The position numbers and the translations under genes were made by a program. The notes under the pieces were generated by a model. It was not told the DNA's origin, searched no databases, and saw nothing but the letters and a program-made list of their open reading frames with translations. From Strigamia acuminata (lineage: Eukaryota; Arthropoda; Chilopoda; Geophilomorpha; Linotaeniidae), in assembly GCA_949358305.1 (NCBI GenBank), contig CASHSZ010000054.1:62001-126000 (forward strand): a stretch of DNA of 64,000 nt. Direction: 5' to 3'. Below, one piece after another: positions 57,001 through 64,000 of this stretch. Within the stretch, counting starts at the first letter, position 1. Every line of letters begins with the position of its first letter.

Positions 57001-57103
57001 TCATTGCTTGGATGTTGCTAAAACTTACATTGAAGCCTTCTACTAAGGTTTAAACACTATTTCAGAACATTCAGAGACATTGGTTTGTGGTGTTTGTGCT
57101 AAG
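54091..57103. repeat. Satellite array, 147/140-bp monomers (about 21)
   Basis: Monomers start at about 54092, 54232, 54378, 54525, 54672, 54819 and so on, spaced 147 bp when they carry a TCAAATG insertion and 140 bp when they lack it. Sequence types alternate: GCTAACACTTAC with TTTCTAAACATTC, and GCTAAAACTTAC with TTTCAGAACATTC. From 54378 to 55260 three types repeat as a 441-bp trimer. There is no coding potential. Both edges abut 3' LTR ends of BEL elements. Confidence 0.95.
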
Positions 57104-58665
57104 TGTTGCAGGTCAACAAGACAGATAGAAAGGAATGGCGATGCGTATCCAAATTCAAGACACTTGAGCTCGCCCAAGGTCGTATGGCGTGGTTAGTACG
57201 AAAATCGCACTGGAGAGCAATAAATCCGCAACAAATGGCATTGTTGTACCGCTGGAACAATGTGGAGAACACCTGCACCAAGTATCCAATAGGTGGCGGA
57301 AACATAAGTTGGCCTGAGAATTTTTAAACTACTCACTACACATTGAATGTGTTTGAAAATAAACCTAAAACAAGAGCTAATAAAACACAACACATTTATT
57401 CAAAGGTTGGTTAATAACTGAAGAAATTACAGCAATTAGATTGGTTCTTAGAGAACCGCACATGCGCAGTACCGAATATGGCACGCGCCAGGCCGATAGC
57501 GGCGAAATACAGATACACGAAAGATTCCGTTACCATGGTAACGGAGGAAACAAGATCACGGCAAAGTTGGCATTTGCTTAAAAATGCACTAAAAATACAT
57601 TGAAATACACTGAAATGACCACAAGAATGCGGTGAACAAAAAAGCTAATCACAACAATGTCAAAAAACACGTTAAACAATGAGATATTAGCAATAAACCG
57701 ATCTCGGAAAGAAAGGATTGACGATAGCCAATCACAGGCCAGGAAAATTACATAACGATCACATTTGAATTTCGATCGGTACAAAAGCACAAAATTATCA
57801 AAGAATACATAATGAATAATAACGCAATGTAATAGTAAATGCAAATTATGTGATATAAAATACAAAAATAACGGTTACATTGTGTAATCGTCGCTTGGGA
57901 CAAACATGGCGACCGGCGAACAAAACAAAGGTGTTGGATCAAACATGGCGTCCGGCGAACATAACATCGGCGGCAAAACCACACGTAAAATGAATGTAAA
58001 AACACTAAATGTAAATAATCAATAAAGTATCGATTAAATTATAAGAATAATTATCAATTCTCTTCACAAAACATCGGAATAAAATACACAGATTGAATAA
58101 ATACGAATTTATAGGCCAAACGAACATTCCCGGCTGCGCTTTTATGGCAGACGGAAACGAACGTTCAAACCAATCAAACGGAACTTCCAAAGCAGTTTTG
58201 ATGCATCTAGATAGAAAGAGCATGCTTGAATTAGTCTAAACGAATGCTTAATAAAATTCCAAGGGATTTGAAAAGTACTAAACAAAAGGTTAGAAGACGG
58301 AACCGTAACTTTACGGGAAACAGAAAAATGACGTCACTAGCATCGCAAATGTATGCCAGGAAACGAAATTTGCACCAAAACAGTTCGAAATCAATACAAA
58401 CTCTCAAAAAACAAGTGAATAAGTCAATAAATGCACGGAATAAGATATTTGAAATCAATACAAAGCATAAACATTACTGAATATTGAAAAGTATGAATAA
58501 AAATCAAGTCAAAACACTTTAATAAGCAATAAAAAAATCTGAAAAGTGAAAAATACCAATTAGGCAAAGGAAATTAAAACACTTAAAGATTTTAATCAAC
58601 TCAAAGTAAATGGTAAAAATATTGACAATAAAATAGCACAACAATTTCTACGCTGTCTTGCAACA
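57104..58665 (-). repeat. BEL-2 3' LTR
   Basis: On the minus strand it starts TGTTGCAAGACAG and ends TGCAACA, giving a 7-bp terminal inverted repeat and a length of 1,562 bp. It joins satellite sequence directly at 57103/57104. It shares scattered phrases with the BEL-1 LTR, including ATTAAAGTGTTTT, CTTCTAACC and TTTAGACTAATTCA. Confidence 0.85.
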
Positions 58666-58725
58666 GCGAATTGCCGGCGAGAGGACAGAGATGGAGAACC
58701 ACGCAAAAAAATCACAAAAGAAAAA

Positions 58726-61416
58726 TCACTCAAGTTCTAGGGCTCTCACATGCTTGACTGACCTTTTTAACTCACGTCCATCGGGTAGCACAACTTTTAT
58801 AACACGGATTTGACCATCATCACCGGGAAAAATTTCCTTTATCCTAGCAAGGGGCCAAAAATAGGGATTTGTACCCATTTTCTCTAGCAACACGATTTGA
58901 TCTACTTTAGGATTTTTGAAGAACTTATCACCTTTGGATTCATAAAAATTCCTCAATTGCATGAGGTAACTCTTTTTCCAAATTTTCCAGAACTCCCAAA
59001 TAAATTGGCGTCGTTTAATGTCCAGTTTTCTTAAATCTGATTTTTTAATTGCACTCAGTTGTTTGTTTATTACGTATTTTGGCATGCCTCCTGTTAGAAA
59101 GTTTTCAGGTGCCAAAATTCTACCACCATCAACACTGTCTGGGACGTAACTTAAGGGTCGGGGATTTAGCACTGAACTTATTTCCAAGACCAGTGTTTGG
59201 AGAGTTTCCAAGTCTACAGTGCTGCGCAACAAAGTTTTTCGAAGTTTATCTTTTACTGAGCGGACTAAGCGCTCCCACGCTCCGCCCATCCATGGAGACA
59301 GCGGTGGGATGAAAGTCCAAAGCATTCTTTTTTCGGATAGGAATGTTTGCACATCTGAATGACCGATGAGTTTCCCCCATGATTGTAATTCGAGGCTTCC
59401 GCGCTCAAACGTCTTACTGTTGTCAGAGAAAATCTTCCCGGGGTATCCGTGGCGTGCCCCAAATCTTCTCATTGCAAGCAAAAACTTTGGCACAGAAAGG
59501 TCCTCTGATACTTCTAAATGTATGGAACGGGTCACCATACACGTGAAAAGCAAGATGTAAACTTTTTTCTTTTCCTTCTTGTTGCTGCCGACATAAATGG
59601 GACCCAAGTGGTCCACTCCTGTGTTTTGGAATGGCGCCGCTGGTGTCACACGTTCAGCAGGAAGGTCACCCGTTGAAGGGTTGTTGCGTGCAAGTTTTCC
59701 TCGTCTGCAAATCTCACATTCTCGAATAACTGTTTGTATAGTTCTTCGTCCTCTTATAATCCAAAATTGTTCGCGTAGGTGATACAAAGTTTCGCTTATG
59801 TCACCGTGAAGCAACTCCAGATGTACTTTCTTAATTAACAGTCTTGTTATCCAACTGTCATAATGCAAAATAATTGGATAAACCTCATCAAATGTCAATA
59901 AAGATTTTTTCAAGCGACTACGAAGTCGAAGTAATCCGTCCTCGTCAATGAAGAGCTCGAAATTGCGTAGGGTGGAATGTTTAGACAGTTCTCTTTTGTT
60001 TTTCACATCATCAATCTCCTCAGAAAAATGTAGTTTCTGGGAAAACTGCAGGATCTTCAATTGGTTGGCCTCTTTCTCGAGTGGCGAGAGAGGCTCACCG
60101 CGCAAAAGTTTGTTTTTCCATCGCAAAATGTATGAAAAAACTCTCAAAAGTCGGTTGTAATTTCGGAATCGTTTGAAGAATCGACCAATAAAGCTTTCTG
60201 TCACTTGAATTGTCATCACAACGATTTTTCTTTCTTCTTCTGGAAGATCCTCTTGTATAATTTCTCTTTTTTCCAATTTCGAGACATCAACTCCAAACCA
60301 CCAAAGTTTATTTTGCATCAATGTTTTTGAGTTATGTGGTCGAGTTAATAAATCTGCTGGGTTAAATTCCGTTGGTACGTGAGACCATTGTTCGGGTTTG
60401 GTAGAAGAAATAATTTCTTGAACACGGTTTGAGACATATGGTTTCCATACGTTCTTGTCCGAATTTATCCAGGCTAGAGTTATGGTGGAGTCCGAGTAGT
60501 ATTTCACTTCAGTGACCGGGTAACCGGGAAGAAAGTTTTCTAACAGGTACTTGGTCATTCGCACTCCAACCACTGCTGCAGTTAATTCAAGTCGAGGAAG
60601 AGTCACTTTTTTCGTCGGCGCAATACGACATTTACTCAACAATAAAGTTCTTTTGCCCTCCAGATTGACGACAAAAATTGAACAGCCAAACGCCTTTGTG
60701 CTTGCGTCACAGAAAACTTCTAAAGTGATGTCTTGACCGGAATAAGTCTGCAGCCAACGTTGTACTTTCAATTCTTTTAATTTTTGTATGTCTTGACTCC
60801 ACTCTTCGACTTCTTTTTTCTCTGAGTCAAGAATCTTTTCATCCCAGTGTTTTGTCCTAATCCAGATTGCTTGAACTAGCAGTTTCATTTGAAGCACAAC
60901 AGGAGCAATGAGTCCCATTGGATCGAATATGGAAGCCATTAATGAAACAACTTCTCGCTTTGTATTCGGAATTTTTTCAATGGTCGGAATGTTAAACATC
61001 ATGACATCTTCTGCTGTGTTCCACAATATTCCAAGCATTTTTATAATTCCTAAGTCCGAAAACTCCTCTCCTCGCATATGAAAACCTTCTTTTTTCAAAT
61101 TGTTGAAGACGTCCTTGCTTGAGGTCGCCCACTTTACGAGGGGAAGCTTTCCGTCGTCTAATATCATTTTCAGTTTCTCGCAATGTGATGTTGTGTCAGC
61201 TGTAAAATCTCCTCCTGACGTCAAATCATCCATGAAGATTCCATCATCGAGTGCGTCGACTTCTTTTGCATGAGTTTTTTCAAATTGTTTCGCTTGTTTC
61301 CTAATCGTCGCACACAAGAGGAATGGAGAAGAAATGACGCCAAATGGCACGACAATCATTCGCAGAACCATTAGATTATTCCACAAATTTTGCCATGAGT
61401 AGGTCCCGGAAATCAA
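58726..61416 (-). pseudogene. BEL-2 pol, 3' part: RT remainder, RNase H, integrase
   Basis: The open frame of 896 codons has no proper start; it opens at a TTG overlapping the stop of the upstream frame. It begins inside RT at SWQNLWNN. It contains FMDD (catalytic residues 63-64), RNase H (VFCDAS, LPRLELTAA, YYSDST, PADLLTR), the integrase zinc and D-D-E motifs (VDHLGP, FSDNSKTF, GGAWERL) and the DUF5641-type tail ending VRALELE. Compared with BEL-1 about 59 residues are missing between the two frames, including the RT motif with the first catalytic aspartate (ADIKQAF). It can be made only as a fusion if the frame break is bypassed, and its RT would still be dead. Confidence 0.92.
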
Positions 61417-63803
61417 CAGTCATTGAGGGAAAGTTTCCCCTTCTTGGATGAAGACGCGTTGAACACTACTCGAAATTTCGTCGTGTCTCGATCCTCCTTG
61501 ATTACAGGGTGGTGAGGTATATTGTAGGTTCCTTTCTTCAGAAAACGCTCTTCTTTTGGGACTTCCTCCGCGTGATTTTCGTGAATATACTGCCACATGG
61601 ACTCGTCGTAACGTTTTTTGTAGTCCTCGTTGGCATCTATTCTTTTGAGCGTGTTGGCCAGTTGATTCATGGCCAATTCCCAATTGGACTCCAAGTCGAC
61701 TTCCTGTCCGTTGAATGGCAGCATGACTTCATAACGTCCATCGTCTAGACGCTTCGTAGTTGATTCGAATCGATCGCGAATAAAGTCGGATTCTTTTTCT
61801 CCCGCATTTATTCCGATTGCTTCCAAGTTCCACAGTTTGTCCAATTTTTCTTGGATGTCTAAGTCGCATGTGTTGCAACATGTTGTCATTCCTTCCTCAT
61901 CTTCGAATAAATTGGTGTTCCCCGCCGCTCCGGACAAGACCCAACCAAAAATTGTATTTATTAATCCAAGATCTGCGTTTACTTTTTTCTTGCCGTCCTT
62001 AACGACCTTCCACCACACGTCGACTCCTAAAAGCACGTCGATTTGAGAAGTCTTAGCTGGTAGGTCTTCAGCAAGTTCAAGGTTTAACTTCTTCACCTTG
62101 TCTATTATTGATGAGTTAAGAATGCCCTGCACTCGTGGCAAATTTTCCACAGAAAGCATTGAAAGTTTCAAATCTTGAGTGTCATTTTTACTTTGCAATG
62201 TGACATTAAACACATCATAGTCCGTGGCTGCTGGAGACGAGTCGTTGAATCTCTGTGTGGTGGCAGAGACACTGCCGCATTTTTTCAGTTTCAGTCTTTC
62301 AACAAATTCTTTTGTAATGAACGATCGATGGCTTCCCGGGTCGATCATTCCACGAATGCTGTGAGTTCCTCCTGATTTGGTCTTGAGGTCCGCAGTGAAG
62401 ATCATTAGTTGTAGAGTCGTCGAGATCGCGCATGAAACATGTGTTGTTACTTGTGGCTCCTTCGGCTTCTCCGCAGCGTTCGTTGAATTCTTCACCTCGG
62501 ATTTTTTGCATATTGTGGAGTGGTGTCGCCCACCACAATGTTTACAAGAAAATTTGACCTTGCAGTCTCCCACTCTATGTCCAGTTCTGAAACAGTTAAA
62601 ACACAGTCTGTTTTTCTTTACTATTTCGATTTTCGCGTTGATTTCGAAATCCTTTTTACAAGAGCCGTTTAAATGTTCATCATCACAAAAAATGCACTTG
62701 TTTGTCTTGAAAGGCGTATTCTTGCTTTCAGATTTCGGTTCACTCTTCGTTTTTGCACTAGTAGACTGCTTGGCGTCTTGAGTGGTTGCGCACGTGGTCA
62801 TTGAACCTTTCACTTTCGGTTTCTCCACCTCAGATTTTTCATTCTTGTCTTTTTTCGATTTTTCAGAAACGTTTTCAGTTCGTTCGGCCATCGCAACTTC
62901 ATTCACAAAGAAATTGAGCAACGTAACAATGTTCTTATTTTGAATTCCGTGAACTTGGTAAAATCTTAATGCCATTGAAGTTGGAAACTTGCTAATTATG
63001 TCGGGCAATAAGAAAGCTCCGGAAGTTTGAATTGGAATTTTAAGTTGCTCCAAAAGTCTAATAGTCGCAGAAATCTTTGTCAAGTTCGTTTTTATCGCTT
63101 TAGTTGGATATACACTCGAAACAGCTTTTAATTCTCGAATTGATTTTATTAACGCAGTTTGTTGTGCATCCTCATCACCAAAATGTCTTTCGAGTTCTTC
63201 TCTTGCAAGGTCATAGGATTCCTCGATCAGGGGAAAAGTGGAGATGAGAATTGCCGCTTCTCCAGTACACATAGTTTGTAAATACTGGAGTTTTTCAATG
63301 TTACTCAGGTCTGGATCCTTGTGTACGGAGGTCTCGAAGTTGCTTTTGAATGTTCTGTACTTCAAAATATCTCCGTCGAATTTTACGGAATCCAGTTTGG
63401 GCAGCTTCGAATTTTTTCTAAACGTTGCTGTCGCGTTCAAGGTTGTATTCTGGTTTGAACTTGTCGACGTATTTAATCTTCCTTCCAAAGTTGGAAGTGA
63501 TCGCTTTGAAATTTCGTATCTCGTGCGAAGAAGATCCACTCTTGCTTGCATAGTCTCAAGCTTGTCAATGCATTCCAGATAATAGCCGTGGTCCGAATAT
63601 TCCTGTAGATCATTCAGCGCACCGACTATTCTCGTTTCTTTCGGGGTCGCAGTTTGCACCAGCGCTTCCAGTTCACCTGGATCTGCTGTCTTCTCCGATA
63701 TAGACAACAAATGATTCATTGCAGTGACTTGCGATTCCCAACGTTGTTGTTGCACTTCGATTTGATCCTCAGTTAGAAGATCTCTCATTGTAGGTTCCGC
63801 CAT
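61413..63803 (-). pseudogene. BEL-2 gag-protease and N-terminal RT (796 codons, truncated)
   Basis: The start at 63803 (MAEPTMRDLL) aligns with the BEL-1 start. Domains: DUF1759-type gag (about 110-300); zinc knuckles near C370, C401/C404/H409/C414 and C420/C423/H427-428/C432; aspartic protease D488-P-G-S; and the N-terminal part of RT up to KLSLNDC, where a stop follows at once. Similarity to BEL-1 over this part is high by eye. The product could still supply Gag and protease. Confidence 0.92.
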
Positions 63804-64000
63804 TTTCTCTGTCCTCTCTCACAAAAAATTCGGCTGTGAAATTTGGAAAGAACAGATAAAAACGGGCATGACAATTCAACTTTGTTTTAATTTTTAAGAG
63901 AATAAACCTTTTTATTTTATCCCCCAAAACTATCTCAATATTCACGGTTTTTGTTTTAACTTTAAAGAGAATAAACGTTTTTATTTTATCCCCCAAAAAG
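63804..64000 (-). other. BEL-2 leader (window edge)
   Basis: This is the upstream leader of BEL-2, cut by the window. It contains a direct repeat of about 70 bp: ATAAACCTTTTTATTTTATC near 63901 and ATAAACGTTTTTATTTTATC near 63972, each followed by CCCCCAAAA. Confidence 0.6.

Larger units (their letters stand above)
57104..64000 (-). mobile_element. BEL/Pao retrotransposon 2 (defective, runs off the window)
   Basis: The 3' LTR is at 57104-58665, pol at 58726-61416, gag-protease-RT start at 61413-63803, and the leader extends beyond 63803 to the window end. It belongs to the same family as BEL-1 by protein similarity, but its LTR is clearly diverged. A deletion in RT breaks the frame. The 5' LTR lies outside the window. 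Confidence 0.9.

Overview
The window is repeat-dense, gene-poor DNA from an animal, most likely an invertebrate. The only convincing protein-coding sequences are retrotransposon polyproteins: one Ty1/copia element and two BEL/Pao elements. BEL/Pao is known only from animals, the copia primer-binding site matches the 3' end of initiator tRNA-Met, and hAT-type MITE and satellite DNA are also present. No host gene, tRNA or rRNA gene was recognised. The overall look is that of heterochromatin or another satellite-rich compartment.

Region 1 (1-44814) is a tandem array with a period of about 16.15 kb: copy 1 is 1-16130, copy 2 is 16131-32310 and copy 3 is 32311-44814 (incomplete). Copies 1 and 2 look almost identical apart from one inverted block and a few single-base differences. 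Each period holds a large foldback structure made of an outer inverted repeat, a 1.69-kb left arm present as three direct copies, a nested palindromic core of about 2 kb, and one inverted right arm. A 6-kb spacer follows. The core consists of two inward-facing arrays of 56-bp hairpin repeats (8 units against 7, plus one larger hairpin each) around two tandem 363-bp palindromic modules. The spacer carries a family of about 240-bp hairpins, phased A-tract stretches, a recurrent 22-bp palindrome and a BEL-type LTR fragment. A 392-bp hAT-like MITE with a perfect 8-bp target-site duplication lies inside the foldback structure.

Region 2 (33812-40832) is a complete copia element of 7,021 bp on the minus strand, inserted in copy 3 at the arm/core border. 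It has two LTRs that look identical (477 bp), a 5-bp target-site duplication, an 18-nt initiator tRNA-Met primer site, a polypurine tract and one open gag-pol frame.

Region 3 (44815-54090) is a BEL/Pao element on the plus strand. Its gag-pol frame is intact, but its 5' LTR is cut short exactly where array copy 3 ends. Region 4 (54091-57103) is a satellite of 147-bp (and 140-bp) monomers, partly organised as 441-bp trimers. Region 5 (57104-64000) is a second BEL/Pao element on the minus strand, tail-to-tail with the first. A deletion has removed the part of its reverse transcriptase that carries the first catalytic aspartate, and its 5' LTR lies beyond the window.

The most interesting unexplained objects are the nested palindrome with inward-facing promoter-like signals, the breakpoint shared by all three array copies, and the hairpin/phased A-tract spacer. 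The near-identity of the array copies could be recent amplification or an assembly effect; long reads would decide. Repeat boundaries given as 'about' were read by eye.
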